The position numbers and the translations under genes were made by a program. From positions 29,495 to 93,494 of the forward strand of contig NZ_NMWT01000002.1 in the NCBI RefSeq assembly GCF_002860365.1: a stretch of DNA of 64,000 bases, written 5' to 3'. The DNA is from Bifidobacterium parmae. Lineage in GTDB: Bacteria > Actinomycetota > Actinomycetes > Actinomycetales > Bifidobacteriaceae. This document shows, one piece after another, positions 42,606-51,325 of this stretch; the first letter of the stretch is position 1, and the number at the start of each line of letters is the position of its first letter. The notes below the pieces were generated by a model that saw only the letters and a program-made list of their open reading frames with translations, searched no databases and was not told the DNA's origin.

Positions 42606-44030
42606 ATGGATCAGTTCCCGATCGTGTTGAGGGGTTACGACAAGGATAAGGTCGACGAGGCCTTCGCCGCCGCGCAGGAGCGCGTGCGTCAGGCGCAGCG
42701 CACGCTCGCCGGCATGCGCGAGCAGATCGCCGCCGGCGACGACCGCATCCTGCAGCTGCAGGCGCAGCTGGAGGAGGAGAAGAAGCGCAAGCCCGCCAAC
42801 AACAGCTTCGCCTCGCTCGGCGCCAACGCCCAGCAGATGCTCGCCTCCGCCGAACAGACCAGCTCCGAGCTGCTCGAACGCGCCAAGGCGGACGCCGCCA
42901 CCACGCGCAAGGCCGCCCAGGCGCAGGCGCAGACGCTCATCAACAACGCCAAGCTCGACGCCCAGCACATCATCGACGACGCCAACCAGCGCGCCTCCTC
43001 CACCCTCGACCAGGCGAACAACGAGGCCGAGACCATCACCACCACCGCCCGCAACGACGCCGCCCAGCTGCGCGCCGAGACCGCGAAGAACGTGACCGAG
43101 CAGCGTCAGACCGTCGAACTCGAGCTCAGCAACTCCCGCGAGGAGCATAACAAGAAGCTGGCCTCCGAGCGCGCCTCCCAGGAACGCGAGCTGTCCGACC
43201 TCAAGGCCACGGCCACCGCGCAGATCGCCGCCCAGCGCAAGAGCACCAACGAGGAGCTCTCCCGCCTCAAGTCCGAGGCGAACGACCAGATCGAGGCCGC
43301 GCTCGCCGAGGCGAACAAGAAGCTCGCCGACGTGCGCGAGCAGGTCTCCAAGATGATGACCGACGCCCAGCGCAAGGCCGGCGAGATCACCGACGAGGCC
43401 AAGTCGAAGGCGCAGGAGATCACCGACGACGCCGAAGTGCACCGCACCAAGACGATGAGCCAGGTGAACGCCGAGGTCCAGCAGATCCGCACCGACATCG
43501 CCGCCCAGCAAGAGGAGGCGACCAAGAAGGTCAGCGAGCTGCTCGACAACCTGGAGGAGCGTCGCACCGCCGCCAAGGCCGAGGCCGACAAGCTCGTCAG
43601 CCAGGCGAAGACCGTGCGCGAGGAGGCCGACTCCTACGCCGCGTCCAAGCGCGCCGACGCGGACGCCCAGGCCGCCGCCATCCTCAAGAAGGCGGGCGAG
43701 GACGCCGAGGCACAGATCGAGGAGCGTCGCACCGCCGCTCAGGTCGAGCTCGACGGCCTCAAGAAGAACATCCATGAGCTGCAGCAGCGCGAGGCGCAGA
43801 TCACGCAGCGCGTCACCGAGCTGCGTTCCATGTTCGCCAACGCGTTCTCCGGATTCCTCGGCGACCCGGTCGCCGCGCCGGACGTGCCGGTGAAGAACGC
43901 CGTGCCCGCTCCGGAACCCGCGCAGCCGGCCGACGGCGACGGCGAGAACGCCGGCGACGGCGCCGAGACGGCGCCCGCCGCCGACGCGCAGGCCCCCGCT
44001 CCGGTCCCGCAGCCGGCCGACGCCGACTGA
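42606..44030 (+). CDS. DivIVA-like long coiled-coil protein
   Basis: 474 residues. The N-terminal DivIVA-type segment (MDQFPIVLRGYDKDKVDEAF) is followed by a coiled coil of almost 390 residues (Ala, Glu, Gln, Lys and Arg with few breaks) and an acidic Pro/Ala tail (from about 420). DivIVA proteins bind curved membrane at poles and septa. In actinobacteria they organise polar growth together with filament-forming relatives. Whether this protein is the polar organiser or a Scy/FilP-like scaffold is not clear. GAAAGGAC lies before ATG. A strong terminator follows. Confidence 0.8.
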   Translation: MDQFPIVLRGYDKDKVDEAFAAAQERVRQAQRTLAGMREQIAAGDDRILQLQAQLEEEKKRKPANNSFASLGANAQQMLASAEQTSSELLERAKADAATTRKAAQAQAQTLINNAKLDAQHIIDDANQRASSTLDQANNEAETITTTARNDAAQLRAETAKNVTEQRQTVELELSNSREEHNKKLASERASQERELSDLKATATAQIAAQRKSTNEELSRLKSEANDQIEAALAEANKKLADVREQVSKMMTDAQRKAGEITDEAKSKAQEITDDAEVHRTKTMSQVNAEVQQIRTDIAAQQEEATKKVSELLDNLEERRTAAKAEADKLVSQAKTVREEADSYAASKRADADAQAAAILKKAGEDAEAQIEERRTAAQVELDGLKKNIHELQQREAQITQRVTELRSMFANAFSGFLGDPVAAPDVPVKNAVPAPEPAQPADGDGENAGDGAETAPAADAQAPAPVPQPADAD

Positions 44031-44057
44031 GACCGCGCCGCAACAAGGCGCTACGAT

Positions 44058-44105
44058 GCCCGCCTCCCGCACGTATGCGCGCGGGAGGCGGGCGTCGTCG
44101 TTTTT
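44058..44105 (+). terminator. Terminator of the DivIVA-like gene
   Basis: GCCCGCCTCCCGC and GCGGGAGGCGGGC are perfect 13-bp arms, followed by GTCGTCGTTTTT. Confidence 0.9.
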
Positions 44106-44223
44106 CGAACGAGTCGCGTCCACCATGCGGAACGCCGCTTGCGCGGTTCCGCCACGGCACGACGGCGAGTAAGCTGGTTCCGGTTGTTATCCGCCCACAA
44201 GGAGAACAAGGAGATAATCGGAT

Positions 44224-45573
44224 ATGACTGAACTGCAGCCGTTGAGCAACGATGCATTGACCGTCCTGCGCGAGGATTTCGACGATGACGGCACCAACCG
44301 CATGGCGATGAACGCGGTGACCGCCGCCGGCATCGACACCGTCGCGAAGAACTACGACCGCGCCCGCCTGCTGCAGCGTCGATTCTCCACCGTCGTGGAC
44401 AACGGCGACGCCACCCATCAGGACCGTTCCGGCCGCTGCTGGCTGTTCAGCTCCCTGAACGTGGCCCGCTTCGTCGCCAAGAAGAACCTGGGCCTCAAGG
44501 AGTTCGAGTTCTCCCAGAACTACGCGATGTACTACGACAAGCTCGAGCGCATCAACTACTTCCTGCAGGACGTGGCCGCCCTCGTGCGCGCCGGCGAACC
44601 CGCCGACTCCCGTCTCGTCCAGCACCTGCTCGCCGACGTGATGGGCGACGGCGGCCAGTGGACGATGGCGATGAACGTGTACAAGAAGTACGGCGCCGTG
44701 CCGAAGGACCTCTACCCGGAGACCGCCTCCTCGAAGAACACGGGCGCGATGAACACGCAGCTGCGCCACATGCTGCACACCGCGGTCGCGCACATGTTCG
44801 CCGCCGCCGCGGCCGGCGAGGATTCCCGCATCGACGAGATCATCACCGAGGCGCGCGCCGCCGGCCACCGCATCCTCACCATCCACCTGGGCGAGCCGCC
44901 GGTCTCCTTCGACTGGGAGTGGACCGACAAGGACGGCGAGTTCCACCGCGACGGCGAGATCACGCCGCAGGAGTTCTGGAAGAAGTACGTGGGCTCCGCC
45001 GATCTGGAAAGCTACGTCTGCCTCGTCGACGACCCGCGCAAGGAGCATCCGAAGGGCCGCAAGATCGCCATCGAGCATCTCGGCAACGTGGCCGGCGGCG
45101 ATGCCACCGAGTACCTCAACGTGCCGAACCAGTTCATGAAGGACTGCGTGAAGAAGATCCTCGTCGAGCAGGGCATCCCGGTGTGGTTCGGCGCCGACTG
45201 CCACCCGTTCATGGACCGCGAGTCCGGCGCGTGGGCGACCGACCTGTTCGAGTACGGTTCGATCTACGACTTCGACTTCGACCTCGACAAGGAGGAGCGC
45301 GTGCGCTTCGCCGACTCCGCGATGAACCACGCGATGGCGTTCGCCGGCGTGGATGTCGCCGAGGACGGCTCCACCCGCCGTTGGCGCGTCGAGAACTCGT
45401 GGGGCACGAAGATCGCCGACAAGGGCTACTTCACGATGAGCGACGACTGGTTCACCGAGTACGTCTACGAGGTCGCCGTCCCCAAGGCGCTCCTGCCCGA
45501 GGAGTACCTCAAGGCCCTCGACGAGGAAGCCATCTCCCTGCCCGCATGGGATCCGATGGGCGCACTCGCGTGA
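44224..45573 (+). CDS. pepC: Aminopeptidase C (bleomycin hydrolase family C1B)
   Basis: 449 residues, full length. The papain-type triad is in place: C72 in QDRSGRCWLFSS, H369 in MNHAMAFAGV and N391 in VENSWG. NGDATHQDRSGRCW and FSQNYAMYYDKLER are signatures. It is a cytoplasmic, normally hexameric peptidase that removes N-terminal residues from peptides and supplies amino acids. AAGGAGAACAAGGAG precedes the ATG. Its last codons form the left arm of a long hairpin that includes the stop codon. Confidence 0.95.
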   Translation: MTELQPLSNDALTVLREDFDDDGTNRMAMNAVTAAGIDTVAKNYDRARLLQRRFSTVVDNGDATHQDRSGRCWLFSSLNVARFVAKKNLGLKEFEFSQNYAMYYDKLERINYFLQDVAALVRAGEPADSRLVQHLLADVMGDGGQWTMAMNVYKKYGAVPKDLYPETASSKNTGAMNTQLRHMLHTAVAHMFAAAAAGEDSRIDEIITEARAAGHRILTIHLGEPPVSFDWEWTDKDGEFHRDGEITPQEFWKKYVGSADLESYVCLVDDPRKEHPKGRKIAIEHLGNVAGGDATEYLNVPNQFMKDCVKKILVEQGIPVWFGADCHPFMDRESGAWATDLFEYGSIYDFDFDLDKEERVRFADSAMNHAMAFAGVDVAEDGSTRRWRVENSWGTKIADKGYFTMSDDWFTEYVYEVAVPKALLPEEYLKALDEEAISLPAWDPMGALA

Positions 45574-45607
45574 GAAAGAGCCCGGTGGGCTCTTTCGCGA
45601 GTGCGCC
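45559..45607 (+). terminator. Long hairpin spanning the pepC stop codon
   Basis: GGCGCACTCGC (45559-45569) and GAAAGAGCCC (45574-45583) pair with GGGCTCTTTC and GCGAGTGCGCC (45587-45607). Together they give 21 base pairs with the stop codon as a bulge. A near-copy of the left arm's first part (GCACTCGCGTGAGGAAG) occurs at 45827-45843. Confidence 0.75.
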
Positions 45608-45632
45608 GAGCCGCGACAGCGGCGAGGAGATA

Positions 45633-45827
45633 TTGAGTCTGCCGAAGGCAGTCAATAATTGCAGGGCTCGGAGAGCGTTGGCCTGAGGGCGAGAGCTCCT
45701 GAGCCGACATGCCGTATAGCGGACAGCCCGGTGGGCTGTCCGTAGGCATGGCCCGCGGTCGTAAGACCGCGGGGGACGGCGAAGGCAGGTTTGAGTCTCG
45801 CCGCAGGCGAGTCCGTAATTGCAGGAC
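45633..45827 (+). repeat. Pair of TGAGTCT-hairpin-TAATTGCAGG repeats
   Basis: One is at 45633-45665 (stem CTGCC-GAA-GGCAG) and one at 45792-45825 (stem CTCGCC-GCA-GGCGAG), both ending in TAATTGCAGG. The stems differ but stay paired. Between them is another hairpin, GGACAGCCC-GGT-GGGCTGTCC. The gap 45608-46030 holds no gene. Confidence 0.65.
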
Positions 45828-45876
45828 GCACTCGCGTGAGGAAGCACCTTAATGCGCGAAGAGCTCCCGACTTCTT

Positions 45877-45920
45877 CCGGCCGGCCGTTCCACGAAACGG
45901 CCGGCCGGTTTCGCATTTCG
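45877..45920 (+). terminator. Strong hairpin before the first DAHP synthase
   Basis: CCGGCCGGCCGTT and its exact complement enclose six bases, followed by TTTCGCATTTC. Confidence 0.75.
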
Positions 45921-46030
45921 GGCGCGGCACACTACAGTGAAGTGGTCGCCGCACGGTGCGGCGCGTATCGCGCATCGCATGTCGCATGCGCTTGTATCGA
46001 ATGACTCATGGTCAAGAAAGGAGAGTCGGC

Positions 46031-47167
46031 ATGGCAGCACTTCGTGGTCCGGATAGTTCCGAGGACGCGCGTCGTTTGGGGGAGCAGGCCGTCTTTCCCG
46101 AGACCGTCGACGTCAACATCCGTCAGCTCGATCCGATTCCCGCGCCGCGCGCGTTCCTGAGGGAGCTGCCGCTCACCGATGCGATGAGCGAGCTGGTGCT
46201 CACCTCCCGTCAGCAGATCCGCGATGTCCTGCACGGCCGCGACGACCGTCTGCTCGTCATCGTCGGCCCCTGCTCGATCCACGATCCGAAGGCGGCGCAC
46301 GAGTACGCACAGAGGCTCGCCGCCGTGAACCGCGAACTGAACGACCGTCTGCTCATCGTCATGCGCGTGTACTTCGAGAAGCCGCGCACCACGATCGGCT
46401 GGAAGGGCCTCATCAACGATCCTGATCTCGACGGCCGGTTCAACATCCGCAAGGGCATGTGGCTGGCGCGCAAGGTGCTCACCGACGTGCTCAATCTCGG
46501 CCTGCCCACCGCGACCGAATGGCTCGACCCGATCACCCCGCAGTACATCTGCGACCTGATCAGCTGGGGTGCGATCGGCGCACGCAACACCGAATCGCAG
46601 GTGCACCGCGAGCTCGCCTCCGGCCTGTCGATGCCGGTGGGCTTCAAGAACGCGACCGACGGCTCGATCAAACCGGCCGCCGACTCCTGCTATGCGGCCG
46701 CGTTCGAGCATCATTTCCTGTCCATCAATCTGGACGGCCGCGTCATCTCCGCGGAGACGAAGGGCAACCCGGACTGCCATCTCGTGCTGCGCGGCTCGAA
46801 CCACGGGCCCAACTACGACAAGGCATCCGTCGCACAGGCGTTGGAGGATCTGAGGAAGTCGAAGGCGTCCGGCCCCAGCGAGCATGGTCTCATCATCGAC
46901 GCGGCGCACGGCAACTGCGGCAAGGACGAGGTGCGCGAGGCCGAGGTCGTCGAGGAGATCGCGCAGCGCGTCGCCGAAGGCGAGCCGGGCATCCTCGGCG
47001 TGATGATGGAGAGCTTCCTCGTCGCCGGTCATCAGAAGCCGGCGCCGCTCGACCAGCTCGTCTACGGCCAGTCGGTCACCGACTCCTGCGTGCCGTGGGA
47101 CCGCACCGAGGAGCTGCTGCACACGCTCGCCGACGCCGTCGCCGCCCGTCGCGCCGCCCGCGACTGA
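46031..47167 (+). CDS. aroG: DAHP synthase, class I (first of two)
   Basis: 378 residues from ATG 46031 with AAAGGAGAG upstream. Class I 3-deoxy-7-phosphoheptulonate synthase motifs: VGPCSIHDP, MRVYFEKPRTTIGWKGLINDP, WGAIGARNTESQ and VGFKNATDGS. It condenses phosphoenolpyruvate with erythrose 4-phosphate, the first step of aromatic amino-acid synthesis. A second, clearly different copy follows 304 bases downstream. In related bacteria such isoenzymes differ in feedback inhibition by Phe, Tyr or Trp; which inhibitor acts on this one cannot be told from the sequence by eye. No leader peptide or T-box is evident. Confidence 0.93.
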   Translation: MAALRGPDSSEDARRLGEQAVFPETVDVNIRQLDPIPAPRAFLRELPLTDAMSELVLTSRQQIRDVLHGRDDRLLVIVGPCSIHDPKAAHEYAQRLAAVNRELNDRLLIVMRVYFEKPRTTIGWKGLINDPDLDGRFNIRKGMWLARKVLTDVLNLGLPTATEWLDPITPQYICDLISWGAIGARNTESQVHRELASGLSMPVGFKNATDGSIKPAADSCYAAAFEHHFLSINLDGRVISAETKGNPDCHLVLRGSNHGPNYDKASVAQALEDLRKSKASGPSEHGLIIDAAHGNCGKDEVREAEVVEEIAQRVAEGEPGILGVMMESFLVAGHQKPAPLDQLVYGQSVTDSCVPWDRTEELLHTLADAVAARRAARD

Positions 47168-47255
47168 CCATCCCCGCGTCAAGCGGCCCCCATTTCCGCC
47201 CCCATCGGCGGGCAGGCGGACACGATCGGTCCCGCGTCGCAGGGGCCCATTTCCG

Positions 47256-47363
47256 CCCCCGCCGGCGGGGGCTGTCGGCGAAGCCGACTGGGGGTGGTCG
47301 CGTTGCGTCGCGTCCAAGAACCACCCTCAGTCTCGCTGCGCGAGCCAGCTCCCGCCGGCGGGA
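47256..47363. repeat. Two-hairpin repeats, head-to-head pair between the DAHP synthases
   Basis: A forward copy is at 47256-47299 (stem 2 GTCGGC-GAA-GCCGAC) and a reverse copy at 47320-47363 (stem 2 CTCGC-GCA-GCGAG). The gap 47168-47471 otherwise holds a further half copy near 47392 and no gene. Confidence 0.8.
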
Positions 47364-47471
47364 GCCTTGTGCGTTGTTTGCTTCACGGCTCAGCCCGCCG
47401 GCGGGAGCATGTTGCGGAACGTCCGCTATGCTAGGGGGCGGAACCGTGAGCATAGGGAGAACGCAGACGTC

Positions 47472-48662
47472 ATGCAGCAACAGCAGCCACTCAACAAGCC
47501 GGAGGATCTGAAGGCCATCCGCGAGGCGATGGACGCGGGCAAGAACCCGCTCGTCGCCACGGACGTGCCCCGTTGGGAGGATCAGGTCGGCGTCAGCCGC
47601 ATCGTGAACCGGCGCGTGCTCGAGTTCGAGGTGCTGCCCACCCCGGCCCAGGTGCTCGCCGACCTGCCGCTCGGCCCCGAGGCGCAGGAGATCGTCGCCT
47701 ACTCGCGCGACGAGATCCGCGCCTGCCTGTACGGGCAGGACGACCGTCTGCTCGTCGTCGTCGGCCCGTGCTCGGTGCACGATCCGGCGGCGGCGCTCGA
47801 CTACGCGCGTCGTCTCGCCAAGCTCAAGGACGAGCTCGACGGGCAGCTGCTCATCGTCATGCGCGTGTACTTCGAGAAGCCGCGCACCACCGTTGGCTGG
47901 AAGGGCCTGATCAACGATCCGGACATCGACGGCTCGTGCAACATCCGCAAGGGCCTGCTGCTCGCGCGCAGGACCCTGCTCGGCGTGCTCGGCGAAGGCC
48001 TCGCCGCCGCCACCGAATTCCTCGAGCCGACCAGCCCGCAGTTCATCGCCGACGCGGTCAGCTGGGGAGCGATCGGCGCGCGCAACACCGAAAGCCAGGT
48101 GCACCGCCAGCTCGCGAGCGGGCTGTCGATGCCGATCGGCTTCAAGAACGCGACCGACGGCTCGGTCAAGGCCGCGTCCGACTCCTGTTTCGCGGCGGCG
48201 CAGCAGCACACGTTCTTCGGCATCGACCATCTGGGCCGCGCCGCCGTCGTCAAGACGCTCGGCAATCCCGACTGCCATGTCGTGCTGCGCGGCGCGAGCT
48301 CCGGCCCGAACTACTCCAGGGAGAGCATCGCCGCCGCGTTGGAGACGATCCGCACGCGCATGCCCGCCGACTCCGCGGCCGCGCATGGCGTGATCGTCGA
48401 CTGCTCGCATGGCAACTCCGGCAAGGACGAGCATCGTCAGGCGCAGGTGGTGCGCGAGATCGCGCAGCGCATCGCCGCGGGGGAGCGGGGCATCACCGGC
48501 GTGATGATGGAGAGCTTCATCGAGGGCGGCAACCAGCCGGCAGCGCCGCTCGACCAGTTGGTCTACGGCAAGTCGATCACCGACAAGTGCCTGAGCTGGG
48601 AGGATACGGAGGCCCTGCTGCGCGAGCTCGCCGAAGCGGTCGCCACGCGCCGCTGGCGGTGA
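47472..48662 (+). CDS. aroG: DAHP synthase, class I (second of two)
   Basis: 396 residues from ATG 47472 (AGGGAG 14 bases upstream). It has the same motifs as the preceding isoenzyme (VGPCSVHDP, MRVYFEKPRTTVGWKGLINDP, WGAIGARNTESQ, IGFKNATDGS) but a longer, different N-terminus. N-terminal differences in class I enzymes usually decide the feedback inhibitor, so the two probably answer to different aromatic amino acids. The downstream neighbour is an MFS porter of the family that includes shikimate and other organic-acid carriers. Confidence 0.93.
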   Translation: MQQQQPLNKPEDLKAIREAMDAGKNPLVATDVPRWEDQVGVSRIVNRRVLEFEVLPTPAQVLADLPLGPEAQEIVAYSRDEIRACLYGQDDRLLVVVGPCSVHDPAAALDYARRLAKLKDELDGQLLIVMRVYFEKPRTTVGWKGLINDPDIDGSCNIRKGLLLARRTLLGVLGEGLAAATEFLEPTSPQFIADAVSWGAIGARNTESQVHRQLASGLSMPIGFKNATDGSVKAASDSCFAAAQQHTFFGIDHLGRAAVVKTLGNPDCHVVLRGASSGPNYSRESIAAALETIRTRMPADSAAAHGVIVDCSHGNSGKDEHRQAQVVREIAQRIAAGERGITGVMMESFIEGGNQPAAPLDQLVYGKSITDKCLSWEDTEALLRELAEAVATRRWR

Positions 48663-48899
48663 GAACCGGTCCACTATGTGAGCAGTCTCACCGTGCGGAC
48701 CATGACGCGAGTAGACCAATAGGCAGCACAGCGGTGTGCGGACGCCGCTGCAGCCACAAGCCGATAGCCCGCGCCCGCGCATCCTGCCCGTCTCCCCGCC
48801 GCCGGCCCCCACATCGGGCCGCATGGGCGGGAGGCCATCGGAGAGATTCGCCATCGGGCCCAGGCGTCCGGGCGATTCGTCAAGAGGGGTATTCACATC

Positions 48900-50219
48900 A
48901 TGTCCGCAACCGCAGTCGCATCCACGGCCACCTCGGTGAAGAAGGACTCCGTTCCCGAGATCATCGCCGCGTCGATGGTGGGCACCGCCATCGAGTTCTA
49001 CGACAACTACTGCTATTCCATCGCGTCAGCCAGCTACTTCGGCGCGATCTTCTTCCCGGCCGCCACCAAGGCCAACCCGGCCATCGGCACCATGCTCGCG
49101 TTCCTCACGTTCGCCGTGTCCTTCCTCGCCCGCCCGTTCGGCTCCATGCTGTTCGGCCACTTCGGCGACAAGATCGGCCGCAAGACCACGCTCGTCGTCG
49201 CGCTGATGACGATGGGCATCTCCACGTTCCTCGTCGGCTGCCTGCCCAGCTACGACCAGTTGGGCGTGCTCGCCATCATCATCCTGTGCATCTGCCGCGC
49301 CTGCCAGGGCGTCGGCCTCGCCGGCGAATGGTCCGGCGCCGCCCTCGTCGCCACCGAGAACGCGCCGGCGCACAAGCGCGCCCTGTACGGCTCGTTCCCG
49401 AACCTCGGCGCCCCGATCGGCTTCTTCTGCGCCTACGGCCTCAACCTGCTGCTCGACTCCACGCTCGGTCCGGACACGATGCAGGCCTGGGGCTGGCGCG
49501 TCCCGTTCCTGTGCTCCGCCGTGCTCGTCGCCATCGGCCTGTACGTGCGTCTGCGCATGACCGAGACCCCGATCTTCCGCAAGGCCGTCGCCAACGACCG
49601 CGTCGTCAAGCACCCGCTGCGCTCGCTCGTGCCGTACTGGAAGGAAGTCCTCCTCGGCACCTTCGCCATGGGCATCACCTACACGCTGTTCTACGTGCTC
49701 GGCACCTGGTCCCTGAGCTACGGCGTCAAGGTCATGCAGCCGGCGTTCACCCAGAACGAGTACCTCGCCATGCAGATGACCTCCGTCGTCTTCTTCGCGA
49801 TCTTCATCCTCATCTCCTGCATCTACTCCGACCGCATCGGCCGCAAGAAGGTGCTCGTCACCACCACCGCCCTGACGCTCGTCTTCTCGCTGTTCGCGAT
49901 GCACCTGCTGCAGCACAACGTCGTCACCGTCATGGTGTTCCTGTGCGTCGGCTTCGCGCTCATGGGCTGCCTGTTCGGACCGTGCGGCGCCTACCTGCCC
50001 GAGCTGTTCCCGACCAACGTGCGCTACTCCGGCGCGGGCCTGAGCTACAACCTCGCGGCCATCCTCGGCGGCGCGTTCGCCCCGTCCATCGCCACCGCCC
50101 TGGTGCAGAAGACCGGCTCCGTCGTGTCCGTCGGCTGGTACATGGCCATCATGGCCGCCCTGGCCCTCGTCGCCCTGTTCCTCATCAAGGAAAGCAAGGA
50201 CAAGGACTACGAGGCCTGA
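48900..50219 (+). CDS. MFS transporter, metabolite:H+ symporter type
   Basis: 439 residues, 12 predicted helices. The MHS-family features are GTAIEFYDNYCY in helix 1, RPFGSMLFGHFGDKIGRKTTL in loop 2-3, GEWSGAALVATENAP and the second DRIGRKK loop. Known relatives carry shikimate, proline/betaine, citrate or 2-oxoglutarate with protons. The position after two DAHP synthases suggests shikimate or another aromatic-pathway acid, but this is inference only. The ribosome binding site is AGAGGGG 14-8 bases before ATG. Confidence 0.88.
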   Translation: MSATAVASTATSVKKDSVPEIIAASMVGTAIEFYDNYCYSIASASYFGAIFFPAATKANPAIGTMLAFLTFAVSFLARPFGSMLFGHFGDKIGRKTTLVVALMTMGISTFLVGCLPSYDQLGVLAIIILCICRACQGVGLAGEWSGAALVATENAPAHKRALYGSFPNLGAPIGFFCAYGLNLLLDSTLGPDTMQAWGWRVPFLCSAVLVAIGLYVRLRMTETPIFRKAVANDRVVKHPLRSLVPYWKEVLLGTFAMGITYTLFYVLGTWSLSYGVKVMQPAFTQNEYLAMQMTSVVFFAIFILISCIYSDRIGRKKVLVTTTALTLVFSLFAMHLLQHNVVTVMVFLCVGFALMGCLFGPCGAYLPELFPTNVRYSGAGLSYNLAAILGGAFAPSIATALVQKTGSVVSVGWYMAIMAALALVALFLIKESKDKDYEA

Positions 50220-50303
50220 TCCCACCCGATCCGCCGTACGTCCTCTCCCGGCCGGCTCCGCAGCCGGCTTCCCCTGAGGGGGCGCGGAGCGAGGACTGAC
50301 CAT

Positions 50304-50354
50304 AAGCTCCCCTATGCTCGGTTGCGGAAACGCACATCGACCATAGGGGAGCTT
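50304..50354 (+). promoter_or_regulatory. Nested hairpin covering the mtnN ribosome binding site
   Basis: AAGCTCCCCTATG (50304-50316) is an exact complement of CATAGGGGAGCTT (50342-50354), which contains the AGGGGAG of mtnN. Inside is TGCG-GAAA-CGCA with a GNRA tetraloop. TATGCT at 50313-50318 could instead be a -10 box, in which case the left arm would not be transcribed. Confidence 0.5.
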
Positions 50355-50358
50355 TCGC

Positions 50359-51105
50359 ATGACCGGCAAGCACACGGCATCCGCCACGGCGGCATCCACC
50401 AGGACCATCGCGATCATCGGCGCGCTGGACGAGGAGGTGGCGCTCATCGCCGGCGCCCTCGACCACGTCGAACACGACCACGCCGCCAGCCTCGACGTCA
50501 CGCGCGGCACGATCGCCACGAACAAGGGCGAGGACCTCGCCGTCGTCGCCACCGTGGGCGGCATGGGCCTCGTCGCCGCCGCCGCGACCACGCAGCATCT
50601 CATCAGCACGTACGCGCCGGACGCCGTCATCTTCTCCGGCATCGCCGGCAACCTCAACCGCGAACTGCACGTCGACGACGTCGTGCTCGGCGGCACGCTG
50701 CGCTTCCTCGACACCGACATGCGCCTCGTCGGCCAGTGGAAGCCCGGCACGCCCGACGCGCCCGTCACCGAATTCCACTCCGACGACCACCTGCTCCACA
50801 TCGCCGACGAGGCGCTCGACGCGGCCGGCACCAAGCACATCACCGGCATCATCGCCTCCGGCAACTACTTCGTCGACGATCCGAAGACCGTCGCGAAGGT
50901 CATCCACGACACGGGCGCCGACGCCGTCGAGATGGAGGGTGCGGCGGTCGCGCAGGTCGCCGCGCGCAACGACGTGCCCGCGCTCGTCATCCGCGCCCTG
51001 TCCGACAACGCCGACACCGACTATGAGGTGTTCAAGGAGTTCGACATCAGCGAGTACGCGGACACCGCCGCCGCGCTCGCCGTCGACATCCTGCGCCGCA
51101 TGTGA
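50359..51105 (+). CDS. mtnN: 5'-methylthioadenosine/S-adenosylhomocysteine nucleosidase
   Basis: 248 residues. The pattern TIAIIGALDEEVALIAGAL, VGGMGLVAAAATTQHLI, FSGIAGNLN, VEMEGAAVAQVA (catalytic and ribose-binding Glu) and IRALSDNAD (catalytic Asp) is that of MtnN/Pfs. The enzyme splits adenine from MTA and SAH, recycling by-products of SAM use and, where LuxS is present, leading to AI-2. The first 15 residues (Thr, Ala and Ser-rich) are an extension. The ribosome binding site lies in the right arm of a 13-bp hairpin. Confidence 0.93.
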   Translation: MTGKHTASATAASTRTIAIIGALDEEVALIAGALDHVEHDHAASLDVTRGTIATNKGEDLAVVATVGGMGLVAAAATTQHLISTYAPDAVIFSGIAGNLNRELHVDDVVLGGTLRFLDTDMRLVGQWKPGTPDAPVTEFHSDDHLLHIADEALDAAGTKHITGIIASGNYFVDDPKTVAKVIHDTGADAVEMEGAAVAQVAARNDVPALVIRALSDNADTDYEVFKEFDISEYADTAAALAVDILRRM

Positions 51106-51180
51106 GCCGCGGCGGACGGCCGTGCGGGCGCCGCCGCGCCGCCGGTCCGTTGCCGCCGGTCCGTTGCCGCCGGTCCACTG

Positions 51181-51201
51181 GAACATGAACATCCGCTGAA
51201 C
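51181..51201 (-). promoter_or_regulatory. Candidate Pho box upstream of senX3
   Basis: On the minus strand: GTTCAGC-GGAT-GTTCATG-TTC, a 7-4-7 direct repeat like actinobacterial PhoP/RegX3 sites. It lies 125 bp before the kinase gene and could allow autoregulation. Confidence 0.45.
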
Positions 51202-51325
51202 TTACGTAGCCTTGCGTGAAACCTACGCGTTTCCCCGTTAGTCTGGAGGGGCAAACGTTTTCGGCCGGCGGTCGCGCCGACGTCCCGTCGCGCGCGCCGC
51301 CGGTCTTCCGTCAGTGAGGTGGACC

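Noticed and set aside
47573-50299. 908-codon frame covering the second DAHP synthase and the MFS gene
   Set aside because: It runs out of frame through two genes with strong family matches; its Arg/Ala/Pro-rich translation is a shadow.
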